64,000 nucleotides of DNA from contig NZ_JAPEMI010000001.1 of NCBI RefSeq assembly GCF_026342835.1, forward strand, positions 1,184,501 through 1,248,500, written 5' to 3'. The notes beneath the pieces were generated by a model. That model was not told the origin of the DNA. It saw only the letters and a program-made list of their open reading frames with translations, and searched no databases. The position numbers and the translations under genes are program-made. This stretch comes from Streptomyces sp. NBC_00154 (GTDB taxonomy: Bacteria; Actinomycetota; Actinomycetes; Streptomycetales; Streptomycetaceae). How positions within the stretch are numbered: the stretch's first letter is position 1; each line of letters starts with the position of its first letter. Shown here in pieces: positions 1-8,067 of this stretch.

Positions 1-789
1 GACGAACCTCAGGTCGCCCTGGAGCGCGTCCTTGCCGAGGCCGGCGACGGTGACCTCGTGGCCGGTGAGGGCTGCCGCGGCGAAGAAGTAGCTCGCGGTG
101 GATGCGTCGGGTTCGATGGCGTAGGGCGTGGCCCGGTAGCCGCCGGGCGGCACGGTGAAGACGTTGCTGTCATGGCCGCCGCGGGTCACCTCGACGCCGA
201 AGCTGCGCATCATCGCGAGGGTGATCTCGATGTACGGAGCGGAGACCAGGTCGGTAACGGTGATCCGGAGCCCTTCCGCCGTCAGCGGCCCGAGCATCAG
301 CAGTGCGGTGAGGTACTGGGAGGACTCCCCTGCGTCCAGGGTGAGTTCGCCGCCCTTGATCCCGGACGCGGTGACCGTCAGCGGATGGTGGCCCTCGGCT
401 GCCTCGTGGCGCAGATCGACGCCGAGCGTGCGCAGGGCCTCGGTGAGCGGGGCAAGGGGCCGGCGGCGCATCTGCGCGGAGGCGTCGAAGCGGTACGTAC
501 CGGAGGCTGCGGCCGCGGCGAGGGTGGGCAGGAAGCGTGCCCTGGTGGCGCCGTCGCGGCAGTAGACGTCGGCCTCGGTGGCGGCAGGTCCGGCCGGGCG
601 GCCCTCGATGTGCCAGCGGTCCGCTTCCTTCGCGACGTCGTAGCCAAGGCGCGCAAGGCCCTCGGCGAAGCCCTCGGTGTCGTCCGAGCACAGGGGACCT
701 ACGAGGGTGCTGGTGCCTTTCGCGGCAGCGGCCAGGAAGAGGGCGCGTGCGGTGACGGACTTGGAGCCGGGGATGTGGATGACGGTCAC
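1..789 (-). CDS. aroA: 3-phosphoshikimate 1-carboxyvinyltransferase (EPSP synthase), C-terminus cut by window edge
   Basis: The enzyme transfers the enolpyruvyl group of PEP to shikimate-3-phosphate in the cytosolic shikimate pathway. Read on the minus strand from GTG at 789, the protein opens with HIPGSKSVTARALFLAAA, the GSKS...R substrate-binding loop at the N-terminus of the family. LDAGESSQYLTALLMLGPL and EPDASTASYFFAAAAL follow, both typical of EPSP synthases. About 263 of the usual 420-450 residues are present; the rest lies left of the window. GGATGGGGA just upstream of the GTG serves as ribosome binding site. The gene sits directly after a terminator of the acyl-CoA dehydrogenase gene, so it is probably transcribed from its own very close promoter. 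From memory, Streptomyces keep their main aroA near rsgA and sigR, so this may be the second, paralogous copy; that part is inference. Confidence 0.9.
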   Translation of the reverse strand, partial: MTVIHIPGSKSVTARALFLAAAAKGTSTLVGPLCSDDTEGFAEGLARLGYDVAKEADRWHIEGRPAGPAATEADVYCRDGATRARFLPTLAAAAASGTYRFDASAQMRRRPLAPLTEALRTLGVDLRHEAAEGHHPLTVTASGIKGGELTLDAGESSQYLTALLMLGPLTAEGLRITVTDLVSAPYIEITLAMMRSFGVEVTRGGHDSNVFTVPPGGYRATPYAIEPDASTASYFFAAAALTGHEVTVAGLGKDALQGDLRFV

Positions 790-817
790 GGGTCCCCATC
801 CTGCCGTGCGGCGCACC

Positions 818-860
818 GCCGGGCGGGGTGCGTCCAGCGAGTGGACGCACCCCGCCCGGC
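818..860 (-). terminator. Strong hairpin terminator after the acyl-CoA dehydrogenase gene
   Basis: Bases 818-836 pair perfectly with 842-860 around the five-base loop GCGAG, a 19-bp GC-rich stem. It begins 20 bases after the stop codon of the minus-strand acyl-CoA dehydrogenase gene and ends 29 bases before the aroA start. No U-tract follows, which is usual for Streptomyces terminators. Confidence 0.8.
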
Positions 861-879
861 CGGCCCGGCTGTCCGACGG

Positions 880-2826
880 TCAGCGGATGGTGCGGTGAAC
901 GTTTTCCCTGGTGGCCGGGCCGGGGGTGGCGTCGGCGATCCAGGGGCCTTCGCCGCTCGGGTCGACGACCCCCTCCTCCAGCCAGGTGTACGCACCGTTC
1001 AGGACGGCATCGACCACACGCCGGTCGAGGTCGTCCGTGTTGGACCAGAGACGGTTGAAGAGTTCCTCGGTCCGGATGCGGGACTGGTGACAGAAGGCAT
1101 CGGCGAGTTGGTAGGCCTCTCGGCCGTGATCACCGGTGGTGCGCAGGTGTTCGGCGCGGACGCAGGCGGCGCTCATCGCGAAGAGTTCCGCTCCGATGTC
1201 GACGATCCTGCCGAGAAAGCCCTGCTTGGTCTCCATGCGGCCCTGCCAGCGCGACATCGCGTAGAAGGTGGAGCGGGCCAGCTTGCGGGCGGAGCGTTCG
1301 ACGTATCGCAGATGGGTGGAGAGGTCCGGGTAACCGGACGGATGGAACTCGTTGTAGGTGCCCGGGAGTTGTCCTGGGCCCGCGATCAGTTTGGGCAGCC
1401 AGCGGGCGTAGAAGCCGGCCGCGTTCGCTCCCGCCTTCGCCTTGGCGGAGAGCGGTTTGTCGGGGTCGATCAAGTCACCCGCGACCTTCAGATGGGCGTC
1501 GACGGCCTCACGGGCGATCAGCAGATGCATGATCTCCGTCGAGCCCTCGAAGATCCGGTTGATCCGCAGGTCCCGAAGGAGTTGTTCGGCGGGGACGGCA
1601 CGCTCGCCCCGGGCGGCGAGGGAATCGGCGGTTTCGAAGCCCCGGCCGCCGCGGATCTGGACCAGTTCGTCGGCCATCAGACAGCCCATCTCGGAGCCGT
1701 ACAGCTTGGCCAGGGCCGCTTCGATCCGGATGTCGTTGCGGTCTTCGTCCGCCATCTGGGAGGCGAGATCGACGACGGCCTCCAGGGCGAAGGTGGTGGC
1801 GGCGATGAAGGAGATCTTGGCGCCGACTGCTTCGTGCCGGGCAACCGGCCTGCCCCACTGCTCGCGGACCGCCGACCATTCGCGGGCGATCTTCAGACAC
1901 CACTTCCCGGCGCCGACACACATGGCGGGCAGGGACAGCCGTCCCGTGTTGAGGGTGGTGAGGGCGATCTTGAGCCCGGCGCCTTCGGGGCCGATGCGGT
2001 TGGCGGCGGGGACCCGGACGCGGTGGAAGCGGGTCACGCCGTTCTCGATCCCGCGCAGCCCCATGAAGGCGTTGCGGTTCTCCACGGTGATGCCCGGGGC
2101 GTTCGCCTCCACGACGAACGCGGTGATGCCGCCCTTGTGGCCGACCGACTTCGGGACACGGGCCATGACGACCAGCAGGTCGGCAACCACACCATTGGTC
2201 GTCCACAGCTTCACACCGTCGAGGATGTAGTCGGGACCGTCCGGAACGGCCGAGGTGGCGAGCCGGGCAGGGTCGGAGCCGACATCCGGTTCGGTGAGAA
2301 GGAACGCCGAGATGTCGGTACGGGCGAGCCGGGGCAGGAACGTGTCCTTCTGCTCCTGGGTGCCGAAGAGCTTCAACGGCTGCGGTACGCCGATGGACTG
2401 GTGGGCGGAGAGCAACGCGCCGATCGCCGGGTTGGCGGAGCCGACCAGGGAGAGGGCTCTGTTGTAGTAGACCTGGGTCAGTCCCAGGCCGCCGTACTTC
2501 GGGTCGATCTTCATCCCGAGGGCGCCGAGCTCCTTGAGGCCGTTGATGACCTCGTCGGGGATCTTCGCCTCACGCTCGATCAGGGCGCCGTCGATCTTGG
2601 TTTCGCAGAAGTCGCGCAACCGGGCGAGGAACGCCTCGCCGCGCCGGACGTCGTCGGCGGCCGGCTGCGGATGCGGATGGATCAGGTCCAGCCGGAAGCG
2701 GCCGAGGAAGAGTTCCTTGGCGAAACTGGGCTTGCGCCAGTCCTGCTCGCGTGCGGCTTCGGCCACTTGGCGCGCTTCACGCTCGGTGACCTTGGGCGTG
2801 TTCTTCGGAGCGGATGGTGCGGTCAT
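880..2826 (-). CDS. Acyl-CoA dehydrogenase, long form
   Basis: FAD-dependent enzyme of fatty-acid beta-oxidation that introduces the alpha-beta double bond in acyl-CoA. The 648-residue product is longer than the classic 380-400 residue dehydrogenases and has an extra C-terminal helical domain, as in VLCAD-like and many actinobacterial forms. LLTEPDVGSDPARLATS is the FAD/acyl-CoA signature in the middle domain, and RINRIFEGSTEIM carries the glutamate that is the catalytic base in the MCAD family. The ATG at 2826 (MTAPSAPKN) is preceded by GAGGTGAGCTCCTC; in-frame codons further upstream encode a low-complexity arginine-rich stretch and are unlikely to be used. The substrate chain length cannot be told from the sequence. 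The gene appears to be monocistronic, ending in the hairpin at 818-860. Confidence 0.93.
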   Translation of the reverse strand: MTAPSAPKNTPKVTEREARQVAEAAREQDWRKPSFAKELFLGRFRLDLIHPHPQPAADDVRRGEAFLARLRDFCETKIDGALIEREAKIPDEVINGLKELGALGMKIDPKYGGLGLTQVYYNRALSLVGSANPAIGALLSAHQSIGVPQPLKLFGTQEQKDTFLPRLARTDISAFLLTEPDVGSDPARLATSAVPDGPDYILDGVKLWTTNGVVADLLVVMARVPKSVGHKGGITAFVVEANAPGITVENRNAFMGLRGIENGVTRFHRVRVPAANRIGPEGAGLKIALTTLNTGRLSLPAMCVGAGKWCLKIAREWSAVREQWGRPVARHEAVGAKISFIAATTFALEAVVDLASQMADEDRNDIRIEAALAKLYGSEMGCLMADELVQIRGGRGFETADSLAARGERAVPAEQLLRDLRINRIFEGSTEIMHLLIAREAVDAHLKVAGDLIDPDKPLSAKAKAGANAAGFYARWLPKLIAGPGQLPGTYNEFHPSGYPDLSTHLRYVERSARKLARSTFYAMSRWQGRMETKQGFLGRIVDIGAELFAMSAACVRAEHLRTTGDHGREAYQLADAFCHQSRIRTEELFNRLWSNTDDLDRRVVDAVLNGAYTWLEEGVVDPSGEGPWIADATPGPATRENVHRTIR

Positions 2827-3219
2827 GAGGAGCTCACCTCGCCGCGTTGTCGGTGGGCGGACCCGGCCGGTCCGCGCGGAGCGCGCATGCGCGCGCCTGC
2901 CGAGGCACACCAACCGGTGCTACTCGTCCGTATGTACCCGATTCCTGCCGCCCTCACCAGCCCTCGGACGCCGATCGGGTCGCGAGCCACTCCAGTGGCA
3001 CGTTCAACGAGCGTCCTGCGGCCGGGCCCGGGCGAGGGAAAGGAGCCGTCCCCGGTGCGGACCACCCAGGAGTACTCCGCGCGTCCGGGGACAGCAGCCG
3101 GAACGCGTCCTGGTACCCGGCCGCACCTGGGCCGGTGCAGAACTCGCGTACTCCCAGTCCTGGAAGAAGAACCGGTGCCGCGGGGAGTGGTCGGGCTCCA
3201 GGACGTGAAGTCACCGGTG
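2827..3219. other. Intergenic, no gene supported
   Basis: These 393 bases separate the acyl-CoA dehydrogenase start from the stop of the DipZ-like gene. Several short frames are open on both strands, as expected at this GC content, but none has a ribosome binding site plus a recognisable product. The segment should contain the acyl-CoA dehydrogenase promoter; I could not place it. A decayed gene fragment is possible but not demonstrable by eye. Confidence 0.5.
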
Positions 3220-4905
3220 TCAGCCGAACGTGAAGGAGTGGACCTTGAGCCCTGGCGTGAGGGTCAGGGTCAGGAGACCCTGCCGAGGCTTCGTACCGCT
3301 CACCAGCCGGTGGATGTTGGGTGCTCCGGAGATGGTGTGGGTAGTGGTCTTCCCGTCGAGGGTCGCGGTGATGGTGCCGGTGCCGCCGACGTCGATGTGG
3401 ACCTCGCTCGCGGAGAAGTTCAGCTTGATGCCCGCGTCGGGCCCGCTGGTCACCGACTCCCGGTCGGCGCTCCAGGTGCCGTCCAGGGCGGCCTCGCCGG
3501 ACCCGATCTCCGCCGGGAAGGTGAAGGTGTCGGTGCCCTCGTCCAGGGATCCGTTGGCGACGGGGCCGCTGCGCCCGGCGCCCAGGGCGACCTCCCGGGT
3601 CTGGTTCGGGTCGGTCGGAGTGGCGTCCGGGAGACCGGTGGGGGGCGGCAGGGCGATGCCGGGGCGTGCGTCGGCCAGCAGTTTCCGGATCAGCGACTCG
3701 CGATGGCTGTAGTTGCCCTCGCCGACGGCAACGTGCCGCACCTGGCCCCTGGCGTCGATGAGGTACTCGGTCGGCCAGGCGTAGTTGTCGAAGTTCTCCC
3801 AGGTCCTGAAGTCGTTGTCCAGCGCGACCGGGTACGTGATGTCGAGCCGTTCGGCACCGGCCCTGACGTTCCCGGGCACGTGCTCGAACGCGTACTCGGG
3901 AGTGTGCACGCCGATCACCTCCAGGCCGGCCGATCGGTACTTCTCGTACCAGGCGTTGACGTGCTGGATGCTGCGGTGGCAGTTGATGCAGGAGTAGGCC
4001 CAGAAATCGACCAGGACGACCTTGCCGGCCCGTGCGCTCTCGGTCAGCGGCGCGCCCTGGGGCGTGTTGAGCCACTGTTGGATTCCGGAGATCTCCGGCG
4101 CGGTGCCGCAGTCGAGCAGCCCCGATGCCGGCTCTGCGGCGCACCGACGCAGCGACTGGTTCCGGTTCGCGTCGAGCGCCTCGGCGATCCCCGAGTCCGC
4201 GATCGCCTTGTTGACGCGGGCGGTGTAGTCGGGGACGGAGCGCTGCAGGACGTCGGTGACGTTGAAGGTGAGGCCGAAGGCCAGGAGTACGAAGGTCAGC
4301 CCGGCAACGAACCGCACGCCCCGCTGCCGGTTGCGGAACGCCCGCACCCGCTCGCCGATGCGCCGGCCAGCCAGCGCGAAGAAGAGCAGGGGAATCGCGG
4401 TGCCGATCGCGAAGGCGACGGCGAGCGCGGCCGTCCGGACCCCGATCCGCTGCGTGGCGCCCGCGACGGTGATGGCGGCGAGGACGGGTCCGGCGCAGGG
4501 CACGTACACCGCGCCCAGAGCCAGTCCCAGGACGAACCCGCTGCGCCTGCCACCGATCTGCCGTTGGCCGATGCGTGCGAACGGGCGCTCCAGCAGATCC
4601 TGCACCGCCGGGAACATCATCGCGACGCCCAGCAGGAGCAGCACCCCCAGACCGACCCACCGGATGATGTCCTGGGGCAGCGGCAGGGCCCCGAGCACCA
4701 GGGTGCCGAACAGCGTGATCAGGCTGAAGCTGACGACCAGCCCGCCCATCACCGCATAGGACCGGCCCTTGTGCGCCGGCCCTGCTGCGGTCCCGGAGGC
4801 CGGAACCCCGCCGGAGAGGAAGATCAGGGGCAGCACGGGCAGGACGCACGGCGAGACGGCGGTGACGAAGCCGCCGACCAGTCCGATGAGTATCAACGTA
4901 AGCAA
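3220..4905 (-). CDS. DipZ-like cytochrome c biogenesis / thiol-disulfide transporter (CcdA-thioredoxin fusion)
   Basis: Predicted membrane protein that carries electrons from cytoplasmic thioredoxin across the membrane to extracytoplasmic thiols. The 561 residues divide into three parts. Residues 1-250 are a CcdA/DsbD transmembrane unit with the paired membrane cysteines in VSPCVLPVLP and YVPCAGPVLA. About 290-430 is a TlpA/thioredoxin domain with active site CINC in FWAYSCINCH. The C-terminal 130 residues form a beta-rich domain, as in mycobacterial DipZ. TTG at 4905 is chosen as start because GGAGG lies five bases before it and translation begins directly with the first membrane helix (LTLILIGLVGG); a start at 5040 would add a charged arginine-rich tail. 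Downstream of trxA and msrB on the same strand, it fits a redox module. Two tandem inverted repeats lie in its upstream region. Confidence 0.88.
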   Translation of the reverse strand: MLTLILIGLVGGFVTAVSPCVLPVLPLIFLSGGVPASGTAAGPAHKGRSYAVMGGLVVSFSLITLFGTLVLGALPLPQDIIRWVGLGVLLLLGVAMMFPAVQDLLERPFARIGQRQIGGRRSGFVLGLALGAVYVPCAGPVLAAITVAGATQRIGVRTAALAVAFAIGTAIPLLFFALAGRRIGERVRAFRNRQRGVRFVAGLTFVLLAFGLTFNVTDVLQRSVPDYTARVNKAIADSGIAEALDANRNQSLRRCAAEPASGLLDCGTAPEISGIQQWLNTPQGAPLTESARAGKVVLVDFWAYSCINCHRSIQHVNAWYEKYRSAGLEVIGVHTPEYAFEHVPGNVRAGAERLDITYPVALDNDFRTWENFDNYAWPTEYLIDARGQVRHVAVGEGNYSHRESLIRKLLADARPGIALPPPTGLPDATPTDPNQTREVALGAGRSGPVANGSLDEGTDTFTFPAEIGSGEAALDGTWSADRESVTSGPDAGIKLNFSASEVHIDVGGTGTITATLDGKTTTHTISGAPNIHRLVSGTKPRQGLLTLTLTPGLKVHSFTFG

Positions 4906-5035
4906 TACGACCTCCAGAGAACGAAGCCGCCCGAACAGCCACGGTTCGCCATTTCCTCGGGACCTACACCGGCGGCGAGGACCACCGGGCCAGGGACGTG
5001 CGCTTCGGGCCGGTTCCGCGTGCAGCTCCCGAGAC

Positions 5036-5092
5036 GTCACCTGTCTCGCCGGTGACTCTTACATGCGGCGAGTCACCTGTCAAACCGGTGAC
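5036..5092. promoter_or_regulatory. Tandem 21-bp inverted repeats, candidate operator upstream of the DipZ-like gene
   Basis: Two near-identical units lie at 5036-5056 and 5072-5092. Each has the form GTCACC-TGTC-NNN-CC-GGTGAC, with perfect 6-bp arms and a 9-bp centre that differs only at three or four positions. The units are 36 bp apart, lie 131-187 bases before the DipZ-like TTG start, and sit downstream of the trxA terminator. The layout suggests a regulator binding as two dimers; its identity is unknown. Confidence 0.5.
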
Positions 5093-5148
5093 GCAAGCTA
5101 ATCGGCCGGGACGACGGGGTCTACACCCACACCCGATGGGCGTTCTGA

Positions 5149-5186
5149 GCGAACGGGCCGCCCCGGTGAGGGGGCGGCCCGTTCGC
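5149..5186 (-). terminator. Hairpin terminator after trxA
   Basis: Bases 5149-5164 pair perfectly with 5171-5186 (16 bp, loop GGTGAG). The hairpin starts 37 bases after the trxA stop codon on the minus strand, so trxA and the DipZ-like gene are probably separate transcripts. Confidence 0.8.
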
Positions 5187-5194
5187 GTTCTGCT

Positions 5195-5221
5195 GTGCGT
5201 GTGCGTGTGCGTGTGCGTGTG
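5195..5221. repeat. Short GTGCGT microsatellite
   Basis: About 4.5 copies of the hexamer GTGCGT lie between the trxA stop codon and its terminator. It is non-coding and probably a neutral simple repeat. Confidence 0.7.
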
Positions 5222-5222
5222 G

Positions 5223-5567
5223 TCAGCCGACCGGCTCGGTCTCGACGAAGCCGTCGAGGTCACGCAGGATGGCGGCCTTCGGCTTGGCGCCGACGATGGT
5301 CCTGGCGACCTCGCCGTTCCGGTACACGTTCAGCGTCGGGATGGACATGACGCCGTACTTGGCGGCCGTGGCCGGGTTCTCGTCGATGTTGAGCTTGACG
5401 ATCTCGATCTGGTCGCCGTACTCGGCTGCGATGGCCTCCAGCGACGGGGCGATCTGGCGGCAGGGGCCGCACCAGGCAGCCCAGAAGTCCACCAGGACGG
5501 GCTTGTCGCTCTGCAGAACCTCGGCGTCGAAATCTGCGTCGGTGACGTTCTTCAAGGTGCCGGCCAC
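5223..5567 (-). CDS. trxA: Thioredoxin
   Basis: Small cytosolic disulfide reductase, recycled by thioredoxin reductase, that reduces targets such as methionine sulfoxide reductases. The 114-residue protein has the canonical thioredoxin fold and length, with active site WCGPC in FWAAWCGPCRQ and the cis-proline segment SIPTLNVYRNG. The start is GTG at 5567 (VAGTLKNVTD), preceded by AAGGAGG six bases away, an ideal Streptomyces ribosome binding site. It lies 40 bases after msrB on the same strand, so the two are probably co-transcribed, giving an MsrB-reductant pair. Confidence 0.97.
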   Translation of the reverse strand: MAGTLKNVTDADFDAEVLQSDKPVLVDFWAAWCGPCRQIAPSLEAIAAEYGDQIEIVKLNIDENPATAAKYGVMSIPTLNVYRNGEVARTIVGAKPKAAILRDLDGFVETEPVG

Positions 5568-5607
5568 AGCGGCCTCCTTCTTCCGGGGGGGTGGGGTGTG
5601 GGGTGCG

Positions 5608-6015
5608 TCAGCTCTCGTCGGGCGTCAGCCGCAGCGAGACGCTGTTGATGCAGTACCGCTGGTCGGTCGGGGTGGGAAAGCCCTCACCTTCAAACACGTG
5701 CCCGAGATGCGATCCGCACCGGGCGCACCGGACCTCGGTCTGTACCGTGCCGTACGACCGGTCCTCGGCCAGCTCGACGGCGTCCGTGTCCTTCGGGTCG
5801 AAGAAGGACGGCCAGCCGCAGCCGGAGTGGAACTTCTCCGTGGAGGTGAAGAGCTCGGCGCCGCAGGCACGGCAGGAGTAGACGCCCTTGGTCTCGGTGT
5901 CGGTGTACTCGCCGGTGAACGGCCTCTCCGTGGCAGCGCGGCGCAGAACCTGGTATTCGTCAGGGGCCAGCTCCGCGCGCCACTGCTCGTCCGGCTTTTC
6001 GATGTCGTACGCCAT
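5608..6015 (-). CDS. msrB: Peptide methionine (R)-S-oxide reductase
   Basis: Repairs R-methionine sulfoxide in oxidised proteins using thioredoxin as reductant. The 135-residue product contains two CxxC zinc pairs (SCRAC and RCARC) and the active-site RYCINSVSLRL near the C-terminus. The substrate-pocket motif HSGCGWPSFFDP is also present. ATG at 6015 (MAYDIEKPDE) has GAGGGGCT upstream; codons further 5' encode nothing conserved. It is immediately upstream of trxA in the same direction, a meaningful pairing because thioredoxin is its electron donor. Confidence 0.97.
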   Translation of the reverse strand: MAYDIEKPDEQWRAELAPDEYQVLRRAATERPFTGEYTDTETKGVYSCRACGAELFTSTEKFHSGCGWPSFFDPKDTDAVELAEDRSYGTVQTEVRCARCGSHLGHVFEGEGFPTPTDQRYCINSVSLRLTPDES

Positions 6016-6310
6016 GAGGCTCAGCCCCTCGTTGGTGGTGGGAAGAGGGGTGCGGGAAGGGCGGTCGCCTCGCGGAGGAGGGCACTGCAGGGCTTCAGCC
6101 GAACGATCTTCCACTGCAGGCTTGTGGTTGGGCCCGGGGACATCGTCCCTTCCCGCACCCACACATGCATGAACCTTCAATCAAACCGGAGTGTTCCCGC
6201 CACCCCGGCATGACCTGAACCACAGCGACCCCGCCCCTTGGTGTTCCCACTACTGCATGGGAATCGGCCAGGATTTGGTCCTTGGCCCAGGTCGGAGGCT
6301 GGATGAAAAC

Positions 6311-6349
6311 GAACGGCCGGAGCCCCCGCACAGTGGGCTCCGGCCGTTC
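6311..6349. terminator. Hairpin terminator downstream of the aldehyde dehydrogenase gene
   Basis: Bases 6311-6325 and 6335-6349 form a perfect 15-bp stem with a 9-base loop, 76 bases after the stop codon of the minus-strand aldehyde dehydrogenase gene. The rest of the 409-base gap 6016-6424 shows no gene; it should include the msrB promoter. Confidence 0.75.
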
Positions 6350-6424
6350 GTCCGCCGCCCGCTGTCGTGCTGTCCAGGCGGATTACAGGCGGCTGTGGTG
6401 GATCGGTTCGATCCTGCTTACGGA

Positions 6425-7870
6425 CTACAGGGCGAGGCCGGTGAGGACCAGCACGCGCTCGTAGGTGTAGTCGTCCATGGCGTAGCGAACACCTTCGCGG
6501 CCGACGCCGGACTGCTTGGCTCCGCCGTACGGCATCTGGTCGGCGCGGTAGGACGGGACGTCACCGATGATGACGCCGCCGACCTCGAGGGCGCGGTGGG
6601 CGCGGAACGCGGTCTGTAGGTCGTGCGTGAACACACCTGCCTGCAGGCCGTACTTGGACGAGTTGACGGAGGCGAAGGCCTCGGCCTCGCCGTCCACCTT
6701 CTGAACGGTGAGCACCGGTCCGAACACCTCCTCGGAGGCGAGGGTGACGCCGTCCGGGAGCTCCGTCAGCACGGTCGGCGCGTAGGTCGCACCGTCCCGC
6801 TTGCCGCCGGTGAGGAGCTGGGCGCCGGCCTGCACGGCCTCGTCGACCCAGGACTCGACGCGCTTGGCGGCGTCCTCGTTGACCAGCGGGCCGACATCGG
6901 TCGCGGCGTCGGACGGGTCACCGGTGACTTGGGCCTCGACGGCCGCGACGATCTTCGGGACGAGCCGGTCGTAGACCGCGGCGTCCGCGATGACGCGCTG
7001 CACCGAGATGCAGGACTGGCCGCCCTGGTAGTTGGAGAAGGTCGCGATGCGGGTCGCGGCCCAGTCCAGGTCCTCGTCGGAGGCGTAGTCGCCGAGGACG
7101 ACAGCCGCGCCGTTGCCGCCGAGCTCCAGGGTGCAGTGCTTGCGCGGCACCGACTCCATGATCGAGTAGCCGACCGCGGCCGACCCGGTGAAGGAGATCA
7201 CGGGCAGCCGCTCGTCCTGCACGAGGGCGGGCATGCGGTCGTTGGGCACCGTGAGCACGGACCACGAACCGGCCGGAAGGTCCGTCTCGGCCAGCAGCTC
7301 GCCGAGGATCAGCGACGAGATCGGGGTGGCCGGGGCGGGCTTCAGGATGATCGGGGCGCCGACGGCGATGGCCGGGGCCACCTTGTGGGCGCTCAGGTTC
7401 AGCGGGAAGTTGAAGGGCGCGATACCGAGGATCGTGCCGCGCGGGAAACGGCGGGTCAGCCCGAGGCGACCGGTGCCACCGGCGTCGGTGTCGAGGCGCT
7501 GGGCCTCGCCGCTGTTGAACCGGCGGGCTTCCTCGGAGGCGAACCGGAACACGGAGACGGCGCGGCCGACCTCGCCGCGGGCCCACTTGATGGGCTTGCC
7601 GTTCTCGGCGGAGATCAGCTGGGCGATCTCCTCGGTGCGCTCCACGAGACGCCGTACGACGTGGTCGAGCGCGGCGGCGCGGACATGGGCGGGCGTCGCG
7701 GCGAACTCCTCCCGCACGGCGTGCGCGGCCGCGACGGCCTCCTCGATCTGCGCGTCGGTCGGCACGCTGACCGTGCCGACGAGACGACCGTCCCAGGGGT
7801 TGGTGACGTCGAAGCTGTCCTCGCCGGTGGCCTGGCGGCCGGCGAGCCAGAAGGCGTGGGTGGAAGTCAT
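6425..7870 (-). CDS. Aldehyde dehydrogenase, probably succinate-semialdehyde type
   Basis: NAD(P)-dependent oxidation of an aldehyde to the acid. The 481-residue protein has all family landmarks: the Rossmann/APFNFPLN segment in GIAPFNFPLN, SFTGSAAVG, the general-base glutamate in LELGGNGA and the nucleophilic cysteine in GGQSCISVQR. The ATG at 7870 (MTSTHAFWLAG) is the natural start; the 54 codons upstream are not protein-like. A PucR-type regulator gene lies just upstream on the same strand, and gabT and the ATPase gene are near. Given that setting, a role in oxidising succinate semialdehyde from GABA, or another aminoaldehyde, is plausible. The exact substrate is inferred from context only. 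Confidence 0.85.
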   Translation of the reverse strand: MTSTHAFWLAGRQATGEDSFDVTNPWDGRLVGTVSVPTDAQIEEAVAAAHAVREEFAATPAHVRAAALDHVVRRLVERTEEIAQLISAENGKPIKWARGEVGRAVSVFRFASEEARRFNSGEAQRLDTDAGGTGRLGLTRRFPRGTILGIAPFNFPLNLSAHKVAPAIAVGAPIILKPAPATPISSLILGELLAETDLPAGSWSVLTVPNDRMPALVQDERLPVISFTGSAAVGYSIMESVPRKHCTLELGGNGAAVVLGDYASDEDLDWAATRIATFSNYQGGQSCISVQRVIADAAVYDRLVPKIVAAVEAQVTGDPSDAATDVGPLVNEDAAKRVESWVDEAVQAGAQLLTGGKRDGATYAPTVLTELPDGVTLASEEVFGPVLTVQKVDGEAEAFASVNSSKYGLQAGVFTHDLQTAFRAHRALEVGGVIIGDVPSYRADQMPYGGAKQSGVGREGVRYAMDDYTYERVLVLTGLAL

Positions 7871-8067
7871 GGAGGTTCCGGCCCTTCGGAGTCGTGGGGT
7901 GTCCTGCTCCCCCACCGTAGGGCCGTACGGTCGGCCTGGCGTTTGTCCGGTGCGGAGCAGAAGCGGGAAGGCATGCGCCGGTTTGTCGGATGACCCGGAC
8001 CGCTGGAACGGTTCACCACGACCGTCCGGCAAGCAGTTACGTGCCCAGCGGGCGGACGGGCTTCATC

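Noticed and set aside
2827..3219. A decayed gene upstream of the acyl-CoA dehydrogenase
   Set aside because: Some minus-strand stretches look weakly protein-like, but no motif, start or conserved frame could be identified by eye.
58..5055. A plus-strand open frame of about 1,665 codons across the left end
   Set aside because: It is the antisense shadow of the aroA, acyl-CoA dehydrogenase and DipZ-like genes. It has the Gly/Arg/Val/Asp-rich composition typical of reversed high-GC genes, no ribosome binding site and no domain.
5195..5221. GTGCGT hexamer repeat as a regulatory switch
   Set aside because: It lies between a stop codon and its terminator, is short, and a hexamer would not shift frames; most simply a neutral microsatellite.
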